Assembly (NCBI GenBank): GCA_964574635.1
Contig: CAZNOG010000002.1
Span: 1-64,000, forward strand
DNA length: 64,000 nucleotides
Direction: 5' to 3'
Source: CAZNOG01 sp964574635
Lineage (GTDB): Bacteria > Bacteroidota > Bacteroidia > Flavobacteriales_D > Cryomorphaceae
In this document: positions 54,995-62,682 of the stretch, piece by piece
Position numbering within the stretch: position 1 is the first letter of the stretch
How the letters are laid out: each line of letters starts with the position of its first letter
Notes under the pieces: generated by a model
Databases searched by the model: none
The model's input: only the letters and a program-made list of their open reading frames with translations
Told to the model about the DNA's origin: nothing
Program-made: the position numbers and the translations under genes

Positions 54995-55022
54995 CGTCGC
55001 CGAACTTCGGTTCGGCGACGGT
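54995..55022 (+). terminator. Strong UUCG-loop hairpin after the tricorn-like gene
   Basis: CCGTCGCCGAAC pairs perfectly with GTTCGGCGACGG over 12 bp, closed by TTCG. It follows the stop by 20 bases. Only a weak pyrimidine run follows, so it may be a terminator or an mRNA-stabilising hairpin. Confidence 0.6.
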
Positions 55023-55042
55023 CTCGTTCCTACCATTCACCT

Positions 55043-55050
55043 TAATTTTG
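55043..55050 (+). promoter_or_regulatory. -7 promoter box before the tyrosine phosphatase gene
   Basis: TAATTTTG matches TAnnTTTG and ends 4 bases before the ATG at 55055, predicting a leaderless transcript. Confidence 0.5.
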
Positions 55051-55054
55051 AGAC

Positions 55055-55525
55055 ATGAAAATTTTGATGGTTTGTTTGGGAAATATCTGCCGCAGCGCCA
55101 TGGCGGAGGGAATACTGCGTGACAAAGCCGAAGAGCGGGGCGCCGAGATCGAAGTGGATTCGGCCGGCACCGGCAACTACCACATCGGTGAAGCCCCGGA
55201 CCGAAGGGCGATCGACCTGATGGCCAAGAAAGGACACGACATCAGCCACATGAAAGCCAGGCAGTTCGAGGTGAAGGATTTTGATCGCTTCGACCGGATA
55301 TACGCCATGGACACGAGCAATTACAACAACATCATGGCGCTGGCGAGAAACGATTCCGACAAAGCCAAAGTGAACTTGGCCTTGAACGTCACCCACCCGG
55401 GAGAAAACCTCGAAGTGGCCGATCCGTATTTCGGCGGCGCGGAAGGATTCGTGGAAGTTTACGAACAACTCGACCACGTGAGCGAGGTGATCGTAAACGA
55501 GGTGTTGTCTTCGAACGAGGATTGA
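55055..55525 (+). CDS. Low-molecular-weight protein tyrosine phosphatase
   Basis: A 156-residue cytosolic phosphatase. The P-loop is CLGNICRSAMAEG at residues 7-19 (C-x5-R-S). The general acid is the aspartate of DPYFGG (about 122-127), and MDTSNYNNI corresponds to the intermediate loop. It removes phosphate from protein tyrosine residues and in many bacteria counteracts tyrosine kinases that control capsule or polysaccharide export. No kinase is adjacent. It overlaps or nearly touches the following methyltransferase gene (stop 55525, start 55534), which suggests cotranscription. Confidence 0.94.
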   Translation: MKILMVCLGNICRSAMAEGILRDKAEERGAEIEVDSAGTGNYHIGEAPDRRAIDLMAKKGHDISHMKARQFEVKDFDRFDRIYAMDTSNYNNIMALARNDSDKAKVNLALNVTHPGENLEVADPYFGGAEGFVEVYEQLDHVSEVIVNEVLSSNED

Positions 55526-55533
55526 ACCCGACG

Positions 55534-56262
55534 ATGGACGACACACCCACAAAAACCACCCCGCCGGGACTCCTCTATATGATTCCCTGCACCTTGGGAC
55601 CTACCCCGCCCGAAGAAACCATTCCCGAGGAAGTGCTCGCGGTCACACGGCGCCTCCGCCACTTTCTGGCCGAAAACCCGAAATCGGCAAGGCGCTACCT
55701 CAAGGTCGCCAAAACGGAAATCCCCTTGGATCACCTCATCGTCGAAACCCTCGACAAACGCACGGCCATTGAGGAACTCCCCCGCCTGTTCAAGCCCATT
55801 TTCGAGGGCCACGACATGGGAGTGATTTCCGAAGCGGGCATGCCCGGCGTGGCCGATCCCGGCGCGGACGCCGTGAGATTCTGTCACGACCACGGAATCC
55901 GGGTGGTTCCCATGGTTGGCCCGAGTTCGATCTTGCTCGCTTTGTCCGCCTCCGGTTTGGGTGGACAGCAGTTTACGTTTCACGGGTATTTGACCATCGA
56001 CAAGGGAGAAAGGGCGAAGATGATCAAACAGATGGTGCACCACGCACGCTCGGGGTACACGCAAATTTTCATGGAGACGCCGTTTCGAAACGACCGGTTG
56101 ATGGAAGAGGTGCTGAGGAATTGCCCGGGTGACGTGCACATTTGCGTGGCGGCCGACATATCGCTTCCCGACGAATTTATCCAAACCAAAACCGTTTCGG
56201 AGTGGAAGAAATCCCTTCCGAAACTCCACAAGAGACCGGCGATGTTTCTGCTCGCCTTCTGA
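55534..56262 (+). CDS. Tetrapyrrole-methylase-fold SAM-dependent methyltransferase (RsmI-like)
   Basis: A 242-residue protein with the fold of RsmI, the 16S rRNA 2'-O-methyltransferase for C1402. GVISEAGMPGVADPGADAVRF is the diagnostic segment, then VVPMVGPSSILLALSASGLGGQQFTFHGYL. IFMETPFRNDRLMEEVL and VAADISLPDEFIQTKT follow and match the family order. It is shorter than E. coli RsmI and begins with a variable extension (MDDTPTKTTPPG) that overlaps one copy of the dispersed motif, so its target may not be the same RNA base. The ATG at 55534 is 8 bases after the phosphatase stop; a TTG at 55522 is less likely. Confidence 0.82.
   Translation: MDDTPTKTTPPGLLYMIPCTLGPTPPEETIPEEVLAVTRRLRHFLAENPKSARRYLKVAKTEIPLDHLIVETLDKRTAIEELPRLFKPIFEGHDMGVISEAGMPGVADPGADAVRFCHDHGIRVVPMVGPSSILLALSASGLGGQQFTFHGYLTIDKGERAKMIKQMVHHARSGYTQIFMETPFRNDRLMEEVLRNCPGDVHICVAADISLPDEFIQTKTVSEWKKSLPKLHKRPAMFLLAF
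55544..55557 (-). repeat. Dispersed 14-base motif, copy 5 (in the 5' end of a gene)
   Basis: CACCCACAAAAACC on the plus strand, inside the first codons of the methyltransferase gene, encoding the variable TPTKT segment. Confidence 0.85.
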
Positions 56263-56361
56263 TTTCGGAAGGAATGAGAACGAGAATTTCCGGTTGAAAT
56301 GAGGTGAAATCCACGGTGGATTCCCACATTTTTGTTTCATTTGCAATAGAAAACAAACAAC

Positions 56362-57276
56362 ATGCAATCTAAACTCATTACAATCCTCGCACTCGCCGCC
56401 TTGGCTTTTGCCCCGGCCAAAAAGCAGAGCTTTCAGTTCAAATTGGAAAAAGGCAAAAGCTATACGCAGTCCACGACGATGAAAAGCGTCACCAAGCAGA
56501 CCATGCAAGGTCAAACCATGGAATCGGAAAACACCATTGTCGGCGCCATGACCTTCAGTCTGAAAGAGGAGGGCAAAGACGGCAACGTGTATGACATCGC
56601 CTACGAATCCCTGGGCATGGAAACGGCCATGATGGGTCAGAAGCAATCCTTCAGTTCGGACACTGCCGCCTTGCCCATGGTCGATCCGATGTCGCGCGTG
56701 TTCGCACACCTCACCGGGCAAGCGTTCACCGCAAAAATCGCCCTCGACGGTACGGTGAGCAACGTTCAAGGCATGGATAAAATCCTTGAAAAAGCCGCCG
56801 CGAACGCCGGCAGTGGAGCCGAAATGATCGTCGGTCAGCTTTCGGAGAATTTCGGGAATGAAAGCCTCGGTGCGAGCATAGAAATGCTCACGGCCATCCT
56901 TCCCACCGAGCCGGTGGACATCGGGGATACGTGGAAGAACACCACCCCCGGCACCTCCAACATGCCGGTTCTCATTCACAACACGTATACGTTCACATCC
57001 CTCGACGGGGGCATCGCGACTTTCACCGTGAGTTCTGAAGTGGAAGTGGACCCCGAAAACTCATCCATGGAGATGCAGGGCATGAACGCCCAATACTTCT
57101 TGGAAGGCAGCCGCACCGGCACCATGAAAGTGGAGATGAAAACCGGGTGGTTGACGGAAGCCGAATTGACCGATGACATCTTCGGAAGCATCACCATTTC
57201 TCCCAATGCCCAGTTGCCGCAAGGAATGACCATTCCCATAGAAATCAAGAACGTCACCACGGTGAACGGCAAATAA
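56362..57276 (+). CDS. DUF6263-type exported protein, unknown function
   Basis: A 304-residue protein with a weak signal-like N-terminus (MQSKLITILALAALAFAPAKK). The rest is beta-rich, with repeating pairs such as FQFKLEKGKSYTQSTTMKSVTKQTMQGQTMESENTIVGAMTFSLKEEG and YTFTSLDGGIATFTVSSEVEV. It contains many methionines. This resembles a Bacteroidota-wide family of unknown role (DUF6263 type), predicted to be periplasmic. A 15-base dyad (AATCCACGGTGGATT, 56308-56322) lies before it, and the sequence TTCATTTG at 56336-56343 may be a diverged -7 box. It is the first of two envelope-protein genes in the same direction. Confidence 0.7.
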   Translation: MQSKLITILALAALAFAPAKKQSFQFKLEKGKSYTQSTTMKSVTKQTMQGQTMESENTIVGAMTFSLKEEGKDGNVYDIAYESLGMETAMMGQKQSFSSDTAALPMVDPMSRVFAHLTGQAFTAKIALDGTVSNVQGMDKILEKAAANAGSGAEMIVGQLSENFGNESLGASIEMLTAILPTEPVDIGDTWKNTTPGTSNMPVLIHNTYTFTSLDGGIATFTVSSEVEVDPENSSMEMQGMNAQYFLEGSRTGTMKVEMKTGWLTEAELTDDIFGSITISPNAQLPQGMTIPIEIKNVTTVNGK

Positions 57277-57322
57277 AACTCCAAGACGTCAGATTTATCG
57301 AAATTTTCGAAACTTCAAACTC

Positions 57323-58135
57323 GTGATCCGAATATCCATTAAACCGGGAGCTTTGTGCCTCCCGGTTTTGTTTTTTATGTGTACCGAAAGTTCCGCCCAA
57401 ATTCTCAATATCGAGAAGGCGCGCTTGGACGACACCTCCTCTGAAAAGCCTTACCACATCAAAGTGGAAGCCGACGTGGATTTCTACAATCGCAGCGCCA
57501 CCAATGCCGAGAAAGCCAAGTTCTTTTCGTCGGATTTGACCCTCAATGCGACGTATGTGTCGGAAAAGCACGCCTACCTTCTCATCGGAGAATTGGCGTA
57601 TGTGGAAAACAATTCCAACAGCATTCTCAACAACGGAAACCTGCACTTTCGCACCACGTTCTTCCGGGAAAACCGCTTCAGCACGGAAGTTTATACCCAA
57701 GGGCAATTCGATAAATTCCGAGGGTTGACCGACCGGGTCCTGGTGGGTGCGGCCGAGAGATGGCGCATCACCACGGGCGAGAAATTCGATTGGCAGTTGG
57801 CCACCGGCCCCATGTTCGAATACGAGAGGTGGCGATCGCCGGATGCCGAAGGTTTCCGCCACAAGAGAATGGTGAAATTGAGCACCTACACCACGGTGAG
57901 GTGGAAAATTTCGGAATACATCGATTTCAATACCGTCGTGTACTACCAGGTGGGCCGGGATCGGGACGACGACGTGACTCGCCACCGCATCAGCAACAAC
58001 ACCAACCTCAATTTCAAGATCAACGAGAAATTATCCTTCAAAACAGGCGTTTCATTGGCATACGAAGACAAGCCCATCGTGCCAATCACCGATTTCATCT
58101 ATTCCGTGGAAAACGGCATCAGTCTCAACTTCTGA
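57323..58135 (+). CDS. DUF481-type outer-membrane beta-barrel protein
   Basis: A 270-residue protein with the signal peptide MIRISIKPGALCLPVLFFMCTESSAQ, started by GTG. About a dozen amphipathic strands follow, with KPYHIKVEADVDFYNRSAT near the start, then NGNLHFRTTFFRENRFSTEVYTQGQFDKFRGLTDRVLVGAAERWRIT. The protein ends FIYSVENGISLNF, an aromatic-terminated last strand as usual for barrels. The pattern is that of DUF481 family proteins, whose function is unknown. The gene is 38 bases upstream of a hybrid kinase gene. A TATCTTTA sequence at 58148-58155 may drive that gene separately. Confidence 0.75.
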   Translation: MIRISIKPGALCLPVLFFMCTESSAQILNIEKARLDDTSSEKPYHIKVEADVDFYNRSATNAEKAKFFSSDLTLNATYVSEKHAYLLIGELAYVENNSNSILNNGNLHFRTTFFRENRFSTEVYTQGQFDKFRGLTDRVLVGAAERWRITTGEKFDWQLATGPMFEYERWRSPDAEGFRHKRMVKLSTYTTVRWKISEYIDFNTVVYYQVGRDRDDDVTRHRISNNTNLNFKINEKLSFKTGVSLAYEDKPIVPITDFIYSVENGISLNF

Positions 58136-58147
58136 CACCCCGTTCCG

Positions 58148-58155
58148 TATCTTTA
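58148..58155 (+). promoter_or_regulatory. -7-like box for the hybrid histidine kinase
   Basis: TATCTTTA is one base off TAnnTTTG and lies 18 bases before the ATG at 58174. Confidence 0.4.
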
Positions 58156-58173
58156 CGATTCACGGCCTAATCC

Positions 58174-60645
58174 ATGCCCCCGAAACAAGACAAATACGGC
58201 TCGACTAGAGGAATCATCGGAAAGGTGCTCGTGGCCATGATCCTGGCCGTAGGAGTACTGGCCGGGGCGATTTACCTGACCCGCTCCACGTTTTTCGACG
58301 TCAACGAAAGGATCCAAACCCTCTCGCGGAAGCAGCCCAAGATCGACGAATTGAACCGGTTTTACTCGGATTTCGAAAAATTCGAACGCGACCAACAGGT
58401 GGATTTCCTCTCGGGTACCGGCTCGGATTCCACGTATTTCGCCGAGTTGAACGGATTGCTGTTCCGGCTCGACAGCATGAAAAACCACTTCGAATTTTCG
58501 GAGATCGACAAGGCGTATTTGGACACCATTTCCCACCACATCGACACACAGGGCCAACGCCTCATGGCGTACCGGCAGTTGCGGTCGCGTGAACAGCCCC
58601 TTCTCGACGCGGACCTCGAAAACGTCATCGAGTTGATTACTTCGAGCACGCTGCAAATCGATTCCAGCGTGGTGACCACGGAGCGCACCTTGAGGCGCTT
58701 GCGCACTCGCCACCGTGAAGAGGAAACCGAGCAAGAGAAAAAATCCTTCTTCCAACGGTTGTTTTCCGGCAAAGCCAGCGACCCGCCGCCCCAGGAAGAG
58801 ATCACACCTGCGGTGGTCGAAGAAACCAACATCACGATCGATACGCTGGCGGTGCAAAAACTCGACACGGCCGCCATCGCCGCCGGTGAAATCATCCGCA
58901 ACATCAAGAGAGAACAAGTGTACGTGACGGCCATGTTGCGGGAAATGGAACTCGACATGCTGCGGGGAAGTTCCTATATCCAGAACAGGGTTCAGACTCT
59001 TATTCGACGAGTGGAAGGCGAGGAACTGCAAGAAATTCAACGCGTTTCGGCGGAAGCGGCCTCCCTCATGGATCAGGCGATGAACGACATGTTTTTGATT
59101 TGGGGGTTGTTCGCAATCCTGGCCATGTTTCTGGTCTATACCATCGCCGACGACTTGGCCCGTAGCCGTTATTACAGAAAGCAATTGGTGGAAGCCAAGG
59201 AAAGGGCCGAGAACCTGAGCAGAACCAAAGAACAGTTCTTGGCCAATATGAGCCACGAATTGCGCACCCCCTTGCAAAGCATCCTGGGATACTCGGAGCA
59301 ATTGATCGAAGACCCCGACCACAGCGAAGAAATAAGCGTGATCCACCGCTCGTCGGAACACCTCCTCCACATCGTCAATGAAATACTCGACTTCAGCCGG
59401 ATCGACAAAGGGCACCTTACCCTCTACCCTCAAAACTTCGACTTGGTGGAAGAGGTGGAAACCGTGGTGCGAAATATCGAAATCCAAGCCAGACACAAAG
59501 GCCTGCGCCTGTTGTATTCGAAAACCCTCGACAACGTGACGGTGTACGCCGACCCCTTCCGCTTGCGACAAATCCTTTTCAATATCCTGGGAAATGCCGT
59601 GAAATTCACCGAAAAGGGTTTCGTGCAATTGCGCCTAAACCTCGAAGACAAAGGCGACCACTACATTTTCGGGTTCGAAGTGGAAGACACCGGCATCGGC
59701 ATGGAATCCGAAGAGCTCACGCAGATCTTCAACGAATTCGCACGGGGAAAGGGCGCGAAATACGCAGTAACCGGTACCGGACTGGGGCTGAGCATCGTAA
59801 AAACCCTGACAGAGGCATTCAACGGAACCATCGAAGTGGAAAGCAAGAAAAATCACGGCACCACATTTAAAGGAACTCTTCGACTTGATCATCCCCGGAA
59901 AATGGAAAAAAACGCCCATCAAGACGAATTGAGGGAACCCGTAAAGTCGATTCTGTTGGTCGACGACGATCAGAGTATCCTCAACCTCACCCAAAGAATC
60001 CTGTCCAAAAGGGGCATCGAAGTCAGGTCTACAACCAGTCCGCTGAAAGCCGTCAACATTCTGCGCAGCGGTGAAAAGTTCGATTTGGCATTGGTCGACT
60101 TCCGCATGCCGGAAATGAACGGGGAAGAACTGCGGGAAGAGATCAAAAAGCTGCTCCCCGACCTGCCGGTCATCGCCATGACCGCCAACGTGCACAACAC
60201 CCACGGCGATTACTCCGACCTGAGGAAATTCGACGGAGTGCTTCACAAACCCTTCCGCGCTTCGGAACTGCTGAAACTATTGGGCCACGCGGATGAAAAA
60301 GACAAGTCCAAAACCTCCGAGACCGACGATTTTCATCACAACATGAACAAGGTCACTTTGGGCGACGAAGAACTGGCAAAGGAAATTACGGCTCAGTTCA
60401 AAGAAGACTGCGAAGGCGACATCAAAACGATTCAACGCGCCATGGAAACGCGGGACACTTCCTTGTTGCGCGAAGCCGCCCACCGCTTGGCGGGCCGTAT
60501 GGGACAATTCCACGTCGGGCATTTGGAACGGTTCTACCGCCGCACCGAAAACCTCATGGCGCAATCCGAAAAGTGGGCCGACGGCATACAACAGGAACAA
60601 GAAGAGGGAATCGAGCGCCTCAGGGAATTTTTGACTACGATATAA
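58174..60645 (+). CDS. Hybrid sensor histidine kinase with receiver and HPt domains
   Basis: An 823-residue membrane sensor. TM1 spans about residues 14-36 and TM2 about 305-325. Between them is a long periplasmic helical region, probably a bundle, without a recognised ligand fold. HisKA follows with the phosphohistidine at about 362 in NMSHELRTPLQS. HATPase_c follows with RLRQILFNILGNAVKFTEKG, DTGIGM and GTGLGLSIVK. A receiver has its phosphoacceptor aspartate at about 641 in LVDFRMPEMNG, and an HPt domain ends the protein with H770 in EAAHRLAGRMGQFHVG. Multi-step phosphorelay is expected, with the convergent NtrC-type regulator as the likely final partner. Confidence 0.94.
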   Translation: MPPKQDKYGSTRGIIGKVLVAMILAVGVLAGAIYLTRSTFFDVNERIQTLSRKQPKIDELNRFYSDFEKFERDQQVDFLSGTGSDSTYFAELNGLLFRLDSMKNHFEFSEIDKAYLDTISHHIDTQGQRLMAYRQLRSREQPLLDADLENVIELITSSTLQIDSSVVTTERTLRRLRTRHREEETEQEKKSFFQRLFSGKASDPPPQEEITPAVVEETNITIDTLAVQKLDTAAIAAGEIIRNIKREQVYVTAMLREMELDMLRGSSYIQNRVQTLIRRVEGEELQEIQRVSAEAASLMDQAMNDMFLIWGLFAILAMFLVYTIADDLARSRYYRKQLVEAKERAENLSRTKEQFLANMSHELRTPLQSILGYSEQLIEDPDHSEEISVIHRSSEHLLHIVNEILDFSRIDKGHLTLYPQNFDLVEEVETVVRNIEIQARHKGLRLLYSKTLDNVTVYADPFRLRQILFNILGNAVKFTEKGFVQLRLNLEDKGDHYIFGFEVEDTGIGMESEELTQIFNEFARGKGAKYAVTGTGLGLSIVKTLTEAFNGTIEVESKKNHGTTFKGTLRLDHPRKMEKNAHQDELREPVKSILLVDDDQSILNLTQRILSKRGIEVRSTTSPLKAVNILRSGEKFDLALVDFRMPEMNGEELREEIKKLLPDLPVIAMTANVHNTHGDYSDLRKFDGVLHKPFRASELLKLLGHADEKDKSKTSETDDFHHNMNKVTLGDEELAKEITAQFKEDCEGDIKTIQRAMETRDTSLLREAAHRLAGRMGQFHVGHLERFYRRTENLMAQSEKWADGIQQEQEEGIERLREFLTTI

Positions 60646-60665
60646 ACAGGCGGGTCCTCAGTGCC

Positions 60666-62045
60666 TTACGCGTCGATGTTATACCGTTCTATTTTGAGGT
60701 ACAAGGTTTTCCGGTCGATATTCAGCAACCTCGCGGCTTTCGACTTATTGAATTTCACTTCTTCCAGCGTGCGGAGAATGGTCTCCCTCTCGGAATTTTC
60801 CTGCCGCGCCTTCAAGTCGTAAGGCGAAGTTCCCCGCACGTCGTGTCGGCTGCGCACTTCCCTCTTCATCTCGTCGGGAAGTGAGTCCACGCCGGCCACG
60901 TCGGAATCGGGTGACAGCAACACGGCCCGTCGGATGACGTTTCTCAATTCACGGAGATTGCCGGGCCAGGAATACTTCTCGAAAATTTCCACCACTTTGG
61001 GATCGAATCGCGCCACCGAGCGGTTCAATTCACGGTTGGCACGCTTCCGGAAGAAATCGGTGAACTCCCAAAAGTCTTCTTTTCTGTCCACCAAATCGGG
61101 AACCTGAATCTTGAATTCGTTGATGCGGTGGTACAGGTCCTCGCGAAATTCTTGGCGGCTCACCTTCTCGGCCAAATTCTCGTTTGTGGCGGTGATGATG
61201 CGCACGTCCACCTTGATGGTTTTGTTCGAGCCCAGGGGTTGGATGACGCGCTCTTGAAGCGCGCGCAGCAATTTCACCTGCAATTCGTGGGAGAGGTTTC
61301 CCACCTCGTCGAGGAACAGGGTTCCGCCCTCGGCCACCAAAAACCGACCGTCTTTGTCGTTCATGGCGCCGGTAAACGAACCTTTTACGTGACCGAAGAG
61401 TTCACTGATGGCGAGTTCCTCGCTCAGCGCGCCGCAGTCTACCGCCACGAAGGGTTTCGATTTGCGCTTGCTCTTCTCGTGAATGCTCCGCGCCACGTAT
61501 TCCTTTCCCGTGCCGCTCTCGCCCAAAATCAACACCGTCATGTCGGTTGGAGCCACCAAATTGATGTATTGGTGCAGGTGTCGGCTTTGGGGGCTGGTGC
61601 CTTTTACGAACACTTCGTCCTCGCCCCGGTCATCGCCCGCGGCTTCTTCCGTTTGCGGTTTTTCCGTCGTTCCCTCGCCGCTTTCCTGCATTTCGATGGC
61701 TTTTTCCACCAGAAGGCGCAACTCGTCGGGGTTTACGGGCTTGGTAATGTAATCGTACGCGCCGAGTTTCATGGCCATCACCGCGGTGCGGATGTCGGAA
61801 AAGCCGGTGATGAGGATGACTTCGGGCGGTGCCGGCACCCTGCGCAATTTGGGCAAGAGCTCGGTACCGGTGCCATCGGGCAAGCGGTGGTCGAGCAACA
61901 CCAAGTGGGGTTCGAATTTCTCGGCTTTTTCCAAGCCGTCGGAACCGCGAAATGCCGCTTCCACGTCGTACCCGAGTTTCTTCAAAAAGCCTTCCAGCGT
62001 TTTGCAAAAGCCGGGATCATCCTCAATTACAAGAATTCTTTTCAT
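60666..62045 (-). CDS. Sigma-54-dependent response regulator (NtrC/AtoC type)
   Basis: A 459-residue transcription activator. The receiver's phosphoacceptor is D52 in LLDHRLPDGTG. The AAA+ domain has Walker A LGESGTGKEYVAR, the sigma-54 contact loop GSFTGAMN (a GAFTGA variant), and EGGTLFLDEVGNL. Its Fis-type helix-turn-helix at the C-terminus includes NKSKAARLLNIDRKTLYLKIERYNIDA. It is convergent with the hybrid kinase gene, whose stop is 20 bases away, so the two are a likely pair that is transcribed separately. The GSFTGA variant keeps the TGA that contacts sigma-54. Its own promoter box and an operator-like dyad are upstream. Confidence 0.95.
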   Translation of the reverse strand: MKRILVIEDDPGFCKTLEGFLKKLGYDVEAAFRGSDGLEKAEKFEPHLVLLDHRLPDGTGTELLPKLRRVPAPPEVILITGFSDIRTAVMAMKLGAYDYITKPVNPDELRLLVEKAIEMQESGEGTTEKPQTEEAAGDDRGEDEVFVKGTSPQSRHLHQYINLVAPTDMTVLILGESGTGKEYVARSIHEKSKRKSKPFVAVDCGALSEELAISELFGHVKGSFTGAMNDKDGRFLVAEGGTLFLDEVGNLSHELQVKLLRALQERVIQPLGSNKTIKVDVRIITATNENLAEKVSRQEFREDLYHRINEFKIQVPDLVDRKEDFWEFTDFFRKRANRELNRSVARFDPKVVEIFEKYSWPGNLRELRNVIRRAVLLSPDSDVAGVDSLPDEMKREVRSRHDVRGTSPYDLKARQENSERETILRTLEEVKFNKSKAARLLNIDRKTLYLKIERYNIDA

Positions 62046-62085
62046 TTGATTGTATCACCCTGAAGTTGCACCAATGAGATAAGTA

Positions 62086-62093
62086 CAAATATA
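62086..62093 (-). promoter_or_regulatory. -7 promoter box for the NtrC-type regulator
   Basis: The minus strand reads TATATTTG, an exact TAnnTTTG match, 40 bases before the ATG at 62045. Confidence 0.55.
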
Positions 62094-62097
62094 AATC

Positions 62098-62113
62098 AAT
62101 GTTCAGGAACATT
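62098..62113. promoter_or_regulatory. Operator-like dyad over the regulator's promoter
   Basis: AATGTTC-AG-GAACATT has perfect 7-base arms. It lies 5-20 bases upstream of the -7 box on the minus strand, so it would overlap the spacer and -33 region, where a bound protein would block transcription. Confidence 0.45.
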
Positions 62114-62203
62114 TGTAATAGCTCTTCATCGCTCCCCCCTCCCCCGGCATGAAACTCATCGGAATATACCTCATTTTATTGCTCCCACCGATGGTGTAAA
62201 ATG

Positions 62204-62231
62204 AAAAAAGCCGGGAATCTCCCGACTTTTT
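62204..62231. terminator. Orphan bidirectional terminator-like hairpin
   Basis: AAAAAG-CGGGA and TCCCG-CTTTTT pair with a 3-base loop and one mismatch, flanked by A and T runs on both strands. It lies in a divergent region and serves no annotated gene. Confidence 0.65.
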
Positions 62232-62574
62232 CCAAAACGGCATTGGTGCTTACTGAAATCGATTCCGTTTTTTTCCCTCTTCATCAATTAAAAACGGATC
62301 GATAAGCCGTTACGAGGTGTTGGATGGTTGAATGTTTGCAAAAACCGACCGTTGTCGGAATTCTGCGGTTTATCCATTCCGGGTTTCGCATGACAGAAAA
62401 TGTTCCAAATGCGGGATATTCCATTTTACCCCTGTATTTCAAACCAATGCAAAAACCGTGGCGATTTCCCTTTCGTTGAATTCTTCCACAATCCGGGGCA
62501 GGCCACCCGTTGAGGTGGGAAAATTCCTTCCGCGGGGAATCCATAACTTCGCGGTTCGTACGCCCACCGTTTTG

Positions 62575-62588
62575 GGTTTTTGTGGGTG
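62575..62588 (+). repeat. Dispersed 14-base motif, copy 6 (intergenic)
   Basis: GGTTTTTGTGGGTG with TTTG before it and GGGC after it, about 95 bases before miaA. Confidence 0.85.
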
Positions 62589-62682
62589 GGGCTCGGAGAT
62601 TCGGGATTTTCTTTAAGTGGTGTAAAATGTATTCTCCACTGAAAATCACCGATCGCCCACGGTCTTGAAACGAAGGTACCCT

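Larger units (their letters stand above)
62046..62682. other. 637-base divergent intergenic region
   Basis: No protein gene is supported; two open frames (one on each strand) lack family-like content. The region contains the regulator's -7 box and dyad, a bidirectional terminator-like hairpin with no known gene to serve, a 12-base direct repeat (62192-62203 and 62618-62629) and a copy of the dispersed motif. Confidence 0.6.

Noticed and set aside
52515..55040. 841-residue open frame antisense to the tricorn-like protease
   Set aside because: It is opposite a well-supported protease gene and has only compositional character.
58153..59628. 491-residue open frame antisense to the hybrid kinase
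   Set aside because: Opposite a kinase with all motifs intact; no promoter or family signature.
62284..62649. Two open frames (minus strand and 62332-62616 plus) before miaA
   Set aside because: Neither has a plausible ribosome site, family motif or codon use like neighbours; both cross the dispersed motif and the direct repeat.
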